A program made the translations under genes and the position numbers. The notes beneath the pieces are model-generated. The model saw only the letters and a program-made list of their open reading frames with translations, was not told the origin of the DNA and did no database searches. From positions 109,068,935-109,106,456 of the forward strand of contig JBOZIK010000001.1 of assembly GCA_051453625.1 (NCBI GenBank): 37,522 nucleotides of DNA, written 5' to 3'. Shown here in pieces: positions 10,763 to 21,559 of this stretch. The first letter of the stretch is position 1. Each line of letters begins with the position of its first letter. This DNA comes from Welwitschia mirabilis (Eukaryota; Gnetophyta; Gnetopsida; Welwitschiales).

Positions 10763-12031
10763 TGCTACCAACTTATGTGTATTTGATGGAGTATTATGAG
10801 TTACTTTGCATGAATTTTATATAATTTTAGATATAATTTTGATGATTATGAAGAGTATATGGGATGATTATAGAAACACACAATTCTTAGCATATTTTAA
10901 TGTATTTCAGTCATATTATAATAGTTAGTGTCATGGAGGAAGATCAATGTTGCAAAAGGCTAACTTCTCTTAATACAAAAAGATAAGTAAGATTATTGTT
11001 ACCACTATCATTCCCATAATAGGTAGGATGATATCACTTTAGCAATTATTTTGTATGCTAATGTGAACTGCAGATAGGGGCCAATGAACCCTCTCTTCTA
11101 AAGAGGTGTCATCCCCAGTGTCATCCCCATGACATTTAGGATGACAACATATATGGAACTATTCGAGGAGCTAACTATGCAGTGAGAATTTGATGAGTCA
11201 TCCATTATTATCAGGTTTTCATTTCCATGATAGCTAGGACTACCTCAAAATAGCTAGCTGACTTTCATCCATTTCATCTATATCTTTCTTAAGATTGAGC
11301 ACATTTTTTAGTGCATCTTAGTGATAGTTATGCCTTCTTTACAGTATAAATTTACCTTCATTTGATCCTCTTATCATCTTTGATGCACTACACATTCTTG
11401 TAATAGGAGATCAAAGGGTGGGCGATCCATCTTATGTAGTTGTAGAAAGATGTTTCCTTAGTATTAAGTTGTGCATCCTCCATTGAGATGCAACTATTTT
11501 ATAACCTAGATGCTAGTTTAATTCATAATACAAACTCTATTTATTTTAATACTTTTCATATCCCTTATGATTTATGTTATTCTTGATTTGATGGTAGTCT
11601 CATTAATGATATAGGTCTTAAGGGAAACTTTATTATGGTTGATAATGGTAGTTTAGAAGCATTTTTCATTACACATTATTTAACTTACTTGATAATATAA
11701 GATATCCTTGATTAATAACAGTTTTCCTAGCTGATTTAGATTATACAAGGTCAATCTTATTGACAAGTCAACTTGGTAATTGGATAGGTATTCATCTGGA
11801 TTAAGTGCATTTACATTGCATTGCATGTTTATTTTCTTGCATCACTCTTAAGTCTAGGATATAATATATTCTTCAAAAATCAATTATCCCTCTTCTATCA
11901 CTTACCTTCAATGGGTTTATGATATTTGGGTCACTTCCATTTATACTAATATGCTATATTTGTAACATCTAAATTTGTGATTATTAGAATTCGATAAAGA
12001 ATATAAAGTTACAAAATTATGCACTACAATA
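10763..12031 (+). mobile_element. 3' LTR of element A
   Basis: Collinear with 4300-5576 at nearly the same length (1269 versus 1277 bp). It starts TGCTAC and ends CTACAATA, the last dinucleotide being CA changed to TA. A TATA-like TATAAAT lies at 11345-11351. It is followed at once by the second ATTTA target copy, then by the continuation of element B's 3' region. Confidence 0.85.
11007..11243 (+). repeat. Three palindromic modules in the element A 3' LTR
   Basis: The copies are 11007-11032 (ATCATTC / GGATGAT), 11120-11145 (a perfect GTCATCC / GGATGAC pair, preceded by the half copy GTCATCCCCAGT) and 11218-11243 (TTCATTT / GGACTAC), all with 12-nt spacers. Spacings are 113 and 98 bp. The middle copy is the least decayed in the window and gives the best view of the ancestral module. 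Confidence 0.7.
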
Positions 12032-12036
12032 ATTTA
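12032..12036. repeat. Right target-site duplication of element A (ATTTA)
   Basis: Identical to 4295-4299. See the left copy for the reasoning. Confidence 0.85.
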
Positions 12037-12481
12037 TACATATTATTTTGAGTTATTGCTACCTTTATTACCCATATACATCATTATTTTTCTTAGTTAT
12101 CATGATTATATTTTATGATAATTATTTGTATATGACATTTGATTTTTATCTTTTGCTATGTTAAATGTTTTAAGTGGGAGGCTATCAAAGATTTTAATTT
12201 ACTAATTTTCTTGATGATCATGCTCATAGGCACTTAATATTAATTTTAATTTATTGAACATGTCTACGATATAGTCATCTGGATGATATTTAGAATGACA
12301 ACATTATTATACATCTCACAAAGATAATAAATTCATGAGTTGTTGATATTTAATTTACATGATACATATTTCTAAATTTAATTTACATTTTTTTAGTTAT
12401 TATTTATCTTAGAAAATTTAGCTTACAAGTATAATTAATTGCTTACTTACTCGGGGACTGACAAGGTTAAGTGGAGGGCTA
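12037..12481 (+). mobile_element. 3' region of element B, second part, with polypurine tract
   Basis: Continuation of the B sequence interrupted at 4299. It aligns with 10325-10762 in A and 27690-28149 in D. A palindromic module lies at 12274-12299 (GTCATCT / GAATGAC, 12-nt spacer). The stretch ends with a polypurine tract, AAGTGGAGGGCTA at 12469-12481, touching the 3' LTR. Confidence 0.75.
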
Positions 12482-13712
12482 TGTTGCAATGTTAAATTAT
12501 ATGTATTTGATGGAGTATTTTGAGTACTTTCATAGGACATTTAGATAGGCTTAGATGGAATTCTGATGATTAATGAAGAATTAAGAAGATAATCATGAAA
12601 ACATGAAATTATAAGTATATTTGAAGGTATTCCAGATAGACTATGATACTTAGTATCTTAATGAGAAGATAATAATGTAGAAGGCTAATTTATCTTAGCT
12701 AGAAGCTTAAAAAAGACTATCATTTCCTATGTCCTTCAAATAACATCTAAGACAACATAGGTGTTAATTTGGACTAAATCTATGTAGCTGACTATAGGCC
12801 TAGAAGTTAATGACTCATTTCTTATTATAGGATATCATTTCTAGTATCATCTAGACAATAGTCAAGATGAAAACTATTTTGTATTAATGAAAATAAATGC
12901 TCTTTGTAATGGAGTCATGTACTCCATGTGGATTTCTAGGATTTTTTATCTAACTTCTAGTGTTTTACTTTTATAAAACTATAAATACCCCTCTTACCTT
13001 TACTTCCAATTTCATTTTTTATACTAAAACTCTTAAGATAAGAGATTGAAGGATAGGAGGTCCATCCATAGCTACAGAGAGAAGTCTTTCTTGGTAATGG
13101 GTTAAGTATCCTTCATTGAGGTGCTAATACTTTATTTCTAAGTGGATGTTAATTCATAATTAGTATAAGAACTTTCTTTAATTAGATTTTATAAACCTCC
13201 TTTATGGCTTAAGTTAATTATGATTCTATGATAGATTCATAGTTTATCTAGATAATAAGAGCAATCTTTATTAAGTTTGATATTATTAGTTTAGATCTTG
13301 CATTTCATTTTATTCCATTTCCATATTTGCATTTATTCATATTCTATTACATATATCTTAGAGATTATTTTTATTAGGAATAAGTGATAGTTCTTCTTAA
13401 TTGATCTAAGGGCTGATATTTGTAATGGAATAAGTGATAGTAAAAAAGATTCATTACACTTGAATTTTATCCATTTTTATTTTATTATCATTTATCTTGC
13501 ATTACATTTTCATTGCTTCTTATTTTCATTTATGAAAAGTAAAAAGACTAAAAATACTTTATTAAAATAAATTCTCTAACTTCTAGCCTAGTGCCTTCAA
13601 TGAATTACAACATTCAAGATCCCATCTATTCTAGTGTGTGTTTTTATGCAAGTATTTATGATTTATAGGATTTACTTAAGGACTTAAAGTTGCATAAACT
13701 CACACTACAAAG
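12482..13712 (+). mobile_element. 3' LTR of element B
   Basis: Begins TGTTGC directly after the polypurine tract and runs 1231 bp to about 13712, where the expected CACTACAACA terminus reads CACTACAAAG. A TATA box (TATAAATA) lies at 12980-12987 and a palindromic module at 12846-12871 (ATCATCT / AGATGAA). It is closest in sequence to the LTR at 23-1405. It abuts the reverse-oriented RNase H of element C, so B probably inserted into C. Confidence 0.8.
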
Positions 13713-15060
13713 TTATGTTATTAAATGGATACTAGAGATAAATTTACTAATATAACTTTTCTTTCTTGTGTCTTTCTCCTAACATACCACCTATGATTAT
13801 GTTGTTCACATCACACATCAATTTAAAATCCTTAGTCTAATTAAGGCCTTATATAATAGATTAAAATGTAATTTTATTTTTGAGTTGGCTAATAGCTATT
13901 TTACAATACTTATTCTAATCAAATTTAACATCTTTTATAATTAAGAAGTAAAGCAGTTTATAAATTTTAACATATTCTGTATTGATTCTATCACAAAAAC
14001 TACTAAGCTTAAAGAAACATCTTACTTATTTGACATTTTTAGGTAAGGAAATATTGTGAATGATTTCAATATTATCTAAGTCCATTTTTATGCCTTCACT
14101 GGAGATATGATGGTGCAATATAATAACCTCTTTTACTAATAAATGGCTTTTATTTTAACTTAAGTGTAAACCATTTTTCTTATAATAATTTAAGACCTAT
14201 TATAATATTTTCATGATTTCATCAAAAGAATCTCCAAAGATGAAAAAATCATCCGTGAAATATTTAATTAAGTCATTAANNNNNNNNNNNNNNNNNNNNA
14301 TCATAATTCTTTAAAAGGTATCTGATGCATTACATAAACTAAATGGAATTTTCCTAAAGTACCAAAAAGTAAGGTAAATATTATTTTAGCTTAGCATTTA
14401 GTAGCTACAAAAACTTAAGTATAGCCATTATAATCATTAAGACAATAATAATAAAAGTGTCCTTATATGTACTCATGTACTTGGTTTAAAAACTAGAATG
14501 GAAAATGATCTTTCTTAGCTATGTCATTGTGTTTTCAAACATTTATACAAATATGCCGCTTTCCACATTTCCTTAGTGTTAAAATTAAGGGGTTAATCCA
14601 CTTACCATTTAAAAGGTCATAGATAATTTCCTCATGCATAAATTTAATGGTTTCATCTTTAACAATTATCTATATCTAGATTTAATTATATTTGAAGTTA
14701 CTTAATTGGTTTAGCATTATCCTCCAAATAAATTTTATGTTAAATAATATGTGAATGAATTACTCTTGCACTCAGGATTCTTCTTATTATGGAGTAAGGT
14801 TTTCACTAAATCACCAATAGTTTTTTAGGGTTACCATAAAGGAATAAATATTTTAAACTATTAGTTAATTCTTTAATTTAAATTTCATAATCATCACTCA
14901 TGAAACTTCAACATCAATGTTTGTGAAGTAAAGTTTTGATAGATATCACTTGTTAGAAGTTATACTTAGTGAAGGTGCCAAATGTAACATTCAATCCTAC
15001 TTTTTGATTATTACCTAAAAAGTCATTATCATGATTGTAAGTGTTTTGGATAAGGTTAAA
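13713..15060 (-). pseudogene. RT and partial RNase H remnant of element C
   Basis: Reverse transcriptase copies the element RNA into DNA, and RNase H removes the RNA strand. On the minus strand, pieces in order are: KDHFPF (about 14500) and an RT block with FGT and PFSLCNAS (about 14330-14380); then, across a 20-N gap (14280-14299), the catalytic box TDDFFIFGDSFDE (14248-14256 encodes TDD), with both catalytic Asp codons preserved. Next come the KNGLHLS and KSHLLVKE blocks, HHISSEGIKMDLDNIE (about 14060-14110), and the RNase H start CDVNNIIIGGMLGERHKKEK (about 13755-13815). The frame ends at the B LTR boundary. Several stops and at least one indel (near 14350) kill it. It is unusual only in retaining the DD pair, which D has lost. 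Confidence 0.8.
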
Positions 15061-15500
15061 AGCTTATTATATATGGGATGTATTGGAGGATCATCACTAA
15101 TTTAAGGTTTTTATTTCCTTTTAAGTCATCCTACATATCCTTCCCTATTATATTAAAAACTCTTATCATAAATTTGTTATTATCAAAATGATACTATATC
15201 ATATCTATGACACAGTGAATAATAGCACAAAAAGTTCTTTCTAAAAGTAATGGATAATATCCTTCATAGTTAACTTAAAGGACAACTATATCTATTAGGT
15301 AGTAGGATTATTCAATTTAAATTAATAAGTCTTTGATGATTGCTATGAGTTCTTTATTGATTTTATTAGCTATCTTTAACATAATTTGCATTAGTTTTAC
15401 TCTATTTTCTAGTCCAAAATTTTGCATATGTAAACTAGCATACCATTTACATTAGAATAAATAATAGTTAAAGCCTTTTTAATTATCTTATTTCCTTCTA
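15061..15500 (-). pseudogene. Protease region remnant of element C
   Basis: The retropepsin-like protease matures the polyprotein. On the minus strand the segment at about 15400-15478 aligns with the protease active-site region of D (21621-21700), including the KILD..KIE block that follows it. The active-site Asp-Leu-Gly-Ala-Ser motif is unrecognisable here (reading IIYSNVNGML), so the site is destroyed. Downstream pieces shared with D are LIAIIKDLLI (about 15325-15355), the LLLERTFCAIIHCVID block (about 15200-15255) and NNKFMIRVFN (about 15155-15185). Confidence 0.65.
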
Positions 15501-17396
15501 ATGTAACACTCACTATTATAGCCCTGGGATCGTTAAATTAGGGAAAATTTTGCATGAATAGGCTGGAGATAGATTGTGCCATGAAAACTCAACTATATAT
15601 GGTTTATTTGTATTTTCTCTTCATTAAATATTTCTATACCTTAGCATACTTAGGGTTATTTTGCAAGAGTTTTGAAAATGGTAAGTTTAGACTCACATTT
15701 TGCATTATGGCCTTGAGGTATTTATTATAGATTGGATTTATTTTTAATCTCTCAAGACATGGGGTGACTAGTTTCTTATGTTGTTATCCTTGATTTATGT
15801 TAATGTTTGATTCCTTTTTAGAGTTTAGAGGAAATTTTGGATTTTTAAATATTTTGATTTTATCATTGTACTTTATATTTATTTATTGTATAATGTTGAG
15901 GTTTCTCTAGTTGGAATAGTATTAATTCCACTTTTAGTCACTACTTGACGATCCTTTTTGATATCATTTGATTAGGAAGGGTTTATATAGAAAGCCTATC
16001 CTAGGATATTTCATTTCCTAATTTGATTTACTTTAACACCCTTATAAGATTTTTAATTTTTTTACTTTGACTTTCAATGTATTTGTTAGTGGTCTATTAT
16101 ATTTTCTTAATTGTTTTAATTGAATCACAAATACAATCACTTCTAGTGCTTTGAATTTTGAAAGAAACCATGCTATAAATTTTTATTTCAAATTTTATTT
16201 TTAAAAGAATCTTTAAAAGTAGGTCATGGCTAATCATTTTTATTTTATTTTGGTGAAATTATTAAGTACTTATATTAATGTTGGATCTTTATTTAAAAGA
16301 AAGACTTCTTTGAAAACTATCTTTTTTTAAGTGGGTAATAAGCACACGTTCTTTGGTTTTGTGAGTACAATATTCAAAAATTTCACAAAGGTAATAAGAA
16401 GATTAGAGTTTCTCATTTATCATCTACTTTGATCATAGTGTACTTACCGAATGTGTTGATTCAATTTCTAATGAAATTAGTATGACTATTTGGCTTATCA
16501 TGTTGGAATTTCTTGGTATTCTTTAGTATTTGAACTCCTAATTTGTTTTGTCTAGATGTTTATTTTGGCTAGGATTAACTATTTCACTAATTTTTCTAAA
16601 TATTTTCAAGAATCCTTCAAAGTTAGGTAGAGGAAATTACCTACATAAGAAAAGTCCATAAGTTTTTTTTTTTAATAATTACTAAGCCCATAATAGAAAT
16701 GTTCAATTAATTCTTTACCAAAATCATTCACAAGGCTAGATGACAATATCATAAGAAATGTTTTGCAAGTTGTCTCATAATCTTCATGAGGTTATTGGGA
16801 AAATTTTATATCTTTTTGCTTCTTTCCCTCATAGTTGTTTCATTTACAAAGCATTTAATGAAGGAATTTTGGATTGCTTTCTAAATGAATAAAGAAGATA
16901 TCACCATGTAAGTTTTATTATTAATCTTCTTTTTCTTATTTCCTAAGAAAAGGAAACTTTGCCCAATTTTAGCTAAGTCTTGAAAATATTTCTCATTCTA
17001 TTCTCTTAAAAGAGCTATAGCAAAATTTGATATTTTTAAATCTTGTATCATCTTCATATGTAAGTAAAAAGGATTTTGAACTTTTTTTTTTAATTTGTAA
17101 TGCATTTTTATGAGATTTGGAAAAAACATTGGTACTTCAAGCCTTGTTTGAAAAAGATGAATTTTTTAAAGGTATATAAGAAGTGTCATCTCACAAATAC
17201 CTAGGGTAAGACATAAATGAGTAAGAAACATTTAAAGAAGCACTTTTAGAATCATTACAACTAAAACCAAAAAATAATCATACTTTTCCCTTTAAATAAA
17301 CTTTTCTTTCTCACCTTTAGTTCTTGATTTTAAATCAACATTATTACCCTTGATAGTTCCTTTAGGAATGTAATTTTTATCTATGGCTATTTAGCA
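15501..17396 (-). pseudogene. Gag remnant of element C
   Basis: Gag forms the virus-like particle that packages element RNA. The best landmark is at about 16680-16760 on the minus strand: LVNDFGKELIEHFYYGLSN, matching the FYxGL block of plant Ty3/gypsy gag proteins and the DYFYSGLTSQ block of D (about 20435-20475). The rest of the 1.9 kb is heavily decayed and frameshifted, and I could not place the zinc knuckle. The far right end (about 17300-17396) may already be leader. It is interrupted by D at 17396. Confidence 0.5.
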
Positions 17397-17556
17397 TGTT
17401 GTATTGTCAATTTGTAGGATTTTAATGGGGTATTTTATGTACTTTTACAGGATATTTATATACGTTTAGATGCAATTTTAATAATTATGAAGAATTAATG
17501 GGATCATCACTAAAGCATGCAATTCTTGATATATGTGGAGGTATCTTAGGCATATT

Positions 17557-18139
17557 NNNNNNNNNNNNNNNNNNNNNNNNNNNNNNNNNNNNNNNNNNNN
17601 NNNNNNNNNNNNNNNNNNNNNNNNNNNNNNNNNNNNNNNNNNNNNNNNNNNNNNNNNNNNNNNNNNNNNNNNNNNNNNNNNNNNNNNNNNNNNNNNNNNN
17701 NNNNNNNNNNNNNNNNNNNNNNNNNNNNNNNNNNNNNNNNNNNNNNNNNNNNNNNNNNNNNNNNNNNNNNNNNNNNNNNNNNNNNNNNNNNNNNNNNNNN
17801 NNNNNNNNNNNNNNNNNNNNNNNNNNNNNNNNNNNNNNNNNNNNNNNNNNNNNNNNNNNNNNNNNNNNNNNNNNNNNNNNNNNNNNNNNNNNNNNNNNNN
17901 NNNNNNNNNNNNNNNNNNNNNNNNNNNNNNNNNNNNNNNNNNNNNNNNNNNNNNNNNNNNNNNNNNNNNNNNNNNNNNNNNNNNNNNNNNNNNNNNNNNN
18001 NNNNNNNNNNNNNNNNNNNNNNNNNNNNNNNNNNNNNNNNNNNNNNNNNNNNNNNNNNNNNNNNNNNNNNNNNNNNNNNNNNNNNNNNNNNNNNNNNNNN
18101 NNNNNNNNNNNNNNNNNNNNNNNNNNNNNNNNNNNNNNN
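17557..18139. other. 583-N assembly gap
   Basis: No sequence. In the homologous 3' LTR the flanks (matching about 28305 and 28480) are only about 170 bp apart, so either the gap size is overestimated or an insertion is hidden here. Apparent open frames across the Ns are meaningless. Confidence 0.9.
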
Positions 18140-18770
18140 ATAACTCCACTCTTATTATGGAGTATCGTCCCTAGTGTCATCTTCACAATAGAGTGAATGA
18201 TAACTATTTTGTATAAATAGAAGGAATTATCTTTGTAATGGGGTCATGTGGCTCATATGAATTTCTAGTTCTTCTTTGACTTCTAGGGTTTTGCTTCTAA
18301 AAATTCAATTTAAAACTATAAATATTCCCTTTTATCTTTACTTCCATTTTCATCTTTTATATTGGATATTCTTGTGATGGAAGATGAAAGCACAAAATAT
18401 CTATCCATTAGCTATAAATAGATTATTTTCTTGGTGTCAGGCTAAGTATCCTCCATTAAGGTGTTGATATTTTATTATAAGTGGATGTTAAATTAATGAT
18501 TAATTCAAAAACTCTTTTCACTTCTATTATGTAAACCTTCCTTATGGTTTAATTTGATTATAATTTGGTGACAGCTTTATAGTTTATCTAGATTATAAGA
18601 GTAATGTTTGTTAAGATTGACATTATTAGTTTAGATCTTATGTTTCATCTCATTTAATTCCATTTCATATNNNNNNNNNNNNNNNNNNNNNNNNNNNNNN
18701 NNNNNNNNNNNNNNNNNNNNNNNNNNNNNNNNNNNNNNNNNNNNNNNNNNNNNNNNNNNNNNNNNNNNNN

Positions 18771-18857
18771 TCATAGAAACTGAGCATTTATCTGTTAGTT
18801 TATCTGCAAAACAACTCAAAATACCCTATTAAATACACTTAAGTTAGCGTCGCAATA
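18771..18857 (-). repeat. Inverted fragment of an LTR start inside the D 5' LTR
   Basis: Read on the minus strand, the segment gives GCTAT, then a TGTTGC-like start, then TGTATTTAATAGGG and TATTTTGAG, the same order as the first 60 bp of the sense LTRs at 12482 and 28150. The surrounding LTR is in the sense direction and resumes at about 18855 (CTCTTTCTAATTAATCTAAG). The fragment borders the 100-N gap, so its other end is unknown. Confidence 0.65.
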
Positions 18858-19190
18858 ATAGCTCTTTCTAATTAATCTAAGTTAAAAGAGCTAAGTATTA
18901 TAATAGAAGGATTGGAATTTAAATAGACTTATTACACTTGCATTTCATCCATTTTCATTTCATCATCATTCATATGGCATTGCATTTGCATTATTTAATA
19001 TTTTCATTTACTAATGGAAAAAGACTCAAATAAATTATGAAATCAATTTTGTAACTCCTAGCTTAGTGCCTTCAATGAATTACAACATTTTGAATTACAT
19101 CTATATTTGTATGTCTTTTTTTGTAAGTATTATGATTTATAGGTTTTGCCCAAGGACTTAAAGATTTCACAAATTCACACTGCAACATTT

Positions 19191-19208
19191 TGGCGTTGTT
19201 GTTGAGAA
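19191..19208 (+). other. Primer-binding site of element D (tRNA-Asp type)
   Basis: TGGCGTTGTTGTTGAGAA aligns with the Athila/Tat-type PBS TGGCGCCGTTGCCGGGGA. All six differences are C-to-T or G-to-A. It lies three bases after the LTR terminus, as expected for the site where the tRNA primer starts minus-strand synthesis. Confidence 0.8.
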
Positions 19209-19640
19209 AGATCACAAAGACCTATAGGAGTATCAATATTTAGATAAGTGCCTTAAATTTAAATTTAGGTTATTTGTTTAAAATAGTATTGTATTTTTAT
19301 TTGGGTTTTATTTTGGTAATTTTTATTTTTCATAGCTTTAATAAGTACTATCATCCCCTTAGTCTTTCACACAACACAAAGAATGACAGTCATAGATTTT
19401 TCAAATTAAATTTCTTTTATAAAATTTCTTTCTTTTCATAATAGTAATAAAATACTACCATCCTTACTGTCGTCCCATAATAAGAGGGATAATAAGCTAT
19501 TTTCTGATTACAATAATTTTTCTCTAATTTTAGAAATTCTTTGTTTTTTTAATTATCATCCCTTATATCATCTCCACAACCAAGCAAACAACTGTTAGTT
19601 ATTTTTAATTTTTAATTTTATTTTTTGTATGACGTATGCA
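19209..19640 (+). mobile_element. Leader of element D
   Basis: Noncoding, homologous to 5598-6280 of element A, and T-rich. The only structure seen is the three palindromic modules annotated separately. Confidence 0.6.
19362..19592 (+). repeat. Three palindromic modules in the element D leader
   Basis: The copies are 19362-19387 (GTCTTTC / GAATGAC, preceded by ATCATCCCCTTA), 19469-19493 (GTCGTCC / GGATAAT, 11-nt spacer) and 19567-19592 (ATCATCT / AAACAAC, preceded by ATCATCCCTTAT). Spacings are 107 and 98 bp, matching those in the A leader and the LTRs. Confidence 0.65.
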
Positions 19641-21345
19641 GGGACATGGTGAATTTTAGTAAAAAGAGGAAATATTAGAAAGAAAAAAAAAATTGATTAA
19701 GGAAAATATTAGATAAAGGTTATTTGACTATAAGAAAATTCTAGATATGCACATCCCATCTACACAAATTCCAAGAATTAAAGAAAAATATTTTTTTCTT
19801 TTATTATCTTGAAGTTAAAATTTTCAAAATAAAACTATGAAAATAATAGCATAGAAGTAGATTGTATCATTTCTTTTTCATCTATGTCAAAATATTACAA
19901 AAATAAAATTAAGTCACTTTGTCTAGTACACCAATCATGATAAGAACTTAACTTCGAATGCAAATACTATTGTTAGTGATTTAATTACTGATAGAAAACA
20001 TGAAATTAAAAATCCTTTCAATTTACCTTCTAGTAATGATGTGGAATTAAGAAACTTGATTGCATATCCAACATTTCCAAGAAAATGTGAAGAAAACCCT
20101 TTATAACATCTATCCAACATTGAACAACTTGTGCTTATCTTAGGAAATGGAAAGAAATGCATTAGTGATTATACTTTCATGATTATCTTTCCAGTCATAC
20201 TTAGAGGAAAGGCAAAACTATTGCTTAAAACCATTCTATACAAGAATCTTAAATTATGGAGTTAGGTGAAAGAAGTTTTTATTAAAATATTTTTAAGTAA
20301 AAGTTCCATGAGAAAAAAGAAGGAAGTAAGTTAGCAACTTTCAATAATAACTTCATGTGGATTATGCCATAACTTATGAGTGTTTCATCATAGCTATTTA
20401 TTCTAACCTTATTAATGAATTTCATAAAGAGTAATTGATAGATTATTTTTATAGTGGATTGACTAGCCAAACTAAAAAACTTATAGACTTTTATTGTGAT
20501 GGCAACTTGATGAAATTGATTTTAAATGATGCATGGAATGTATTGGAAAATCTAGTAGAGATAAGTTAAACATAATGAAAAATCCACTTCTAAGAAAAAT
20601 TAAATTATAAGACAAATCATAAAAGATTCAAAGGAAGTAAAACATGATAAGGAAAAAGAAAAATATAATTCAACAAACATTATTAAGGATTTTACTACCA
20701 CTTTATATGCATACACTCAAATGATAGTTGATGTAAAGATAGTAAAAGAGGAAAACACAACTTAAACATGTGATATATATGAAGATAACTCTTATCAAAC
20801 TAAAGAGTGTCATTTGTCAACTTATAAAGAGAGGATGTTTGAGCAAGTATATGCATTTAATCAAAGAATACCTAACCTTAAAATCCAATCAAAATTTTAA
20901 CAAAGATTAGGGGACCAATCACACTAGAAACCTTTTGAGAATACATTCAAGAATTTAATCTTTCAACCAAATAACTCCAATATTTAACCAAATTAAAATG
21001 ATCCACTTAGAGATTTAATAGAAGAATTGAAAAAGATGCAAGAAAAGATCAATAATAATATTGAAAACCTAGTGAATGTGCTTCAATAAATAATTTTAGC
21101 AAATAAAAAACCACAAGAATCTCTTACATCTCAACCTTCATCTAATTCAAATAAAGTCAAGAGAGATTTAAAGGTAGTAACAAGAAGTGGAAATAATTCA
21201 AGACCTCTTATCCATGAGGTTTTAACTTCCAAAAACAATGAAAAAAATAAGGAAGAAAATGATGTAGAAATTTTGAACACATATAACTTTCCTTCAACAT
21301 TAAATTTTAAGCCTACTACTAAAAATTATTCATAAGAAAACAAAG
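19641..21345 (+). pseudogene. Gag remnant of element D
   Basis: Structural capsid and nucleocapsid protein of the element. In order: a capsid-like part with IAYPTFPRKCEE (about 20065-20100), DYTFMIIFPVILRGKAK (about 20168-20215), LKLWS then VKEVFIKIFLSKSSMRKKKE (about 20250-20325), GLTSQTKKLIDFYCDGNLMK (about 20455-20515) and LILNDAWNVLENLVEIS (about 20520-20570). Then comes a decayed CCHC zinc knuckle (20769-20810) reading CDIYEDNSYQTKEC, in which the second Cys, the Gly and the His positions look like Tyr, Glu and Tyr after G-to-A or C-to-T changes. The C-terminal part has ELKKMQEKINNNIENL (about 21025-21075) and VVTRSGNNSRP (about 21175-21210). The upstream limit is uncertain; ATG at 19644 is a candidate start. 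Stops include TAG in place of Gln or Trp codons. Confidence 0.75.
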
Positions 21346-21559
21346 GAAAAAACACCATTTACTTCTTGGCTCGATAGGTTAAACATGAATCCTATCTATG
21401 ATGAGCACTTAAAGACCATGATACAAGAGGTAAATATAAACTTATCTTTTTGGAAACTCTTATGAAAAAATCCTAAATATTCTAAGTTATGGAATGACCT
21501 ATTTAGTCTTCCTTGCTTAATCTATTTTCAACTTAGTTATGAAAAAGTTTCCTAGATTT

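Larger units (their letters stand above)
4300..12031 (+). mobile_element. Element A: non-autonomous LTR retrotransposon nested in B
   Basis: The element is about 7.7 kb, with LTRs of 1277 bp (4300-5576, including 10 Ns) and 1269 bp (10763-12031) and a perfect 5-bp target duplication. Inside are a decayed primer-binding site, a leader homologous to that of element D, an unrecognised reading frame, a short remnant of the integrase C-terminal tail and the family's long 3' region. No gag-like, protease, RT, RNase H or integrase-core sequence is visible, so it would have depended on enzymes from a relative such as D. Its insertion into B makes it younger than B's 3' region. Confidence 0.85.
13713..17396 (-). 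mobile_element. Element C: inverted internal fragment of a gypsy element
   Basis: Read on the minus strand, this 3.7-kb block gives gag, PR, RT and the start of RNase H of the same lineage as D, with no LTR of its own inside it. It is cut on the left by B's 3' LTR in the middle of RNase H and on the right by D's 5' LTR near the start of gag. It is therefore probably the oldest layer, into which B and D inserted. The missing integrase should lie left of the window, and the leader and 5' LTR right of 29404, if the nesting model is correct. Confidence 0.75.
17397..19187 (+). mobile_element. 5' LTR of element D, with two gaps
   Basis: Starts TGTTG and ends GCAACA three bases before the PBS. A TATA box (TATAAATA) lies at 18317-18324, and a palindromic module at 18176-18201 (GTCATCT / GAATGAT). 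It contains gaps at 17557-18139 (583 N) and 18671-18770 (100 N). Alignment to the 3' LTR suggests that only about 170 bp belong in the first gap. Just after the second gap there is an inverted fragment of the LTR start (18771 to about 18857). Confidence 0.75.

Noticed and set aside
17478-18196. Long open frames of over 200 codons on both strands
   Set aside because: They consist almost wholly of Ns from the 583-base gap. The same applies to open stretches over the gaps at 18671, 22734, 31737, 32095 and 35945.
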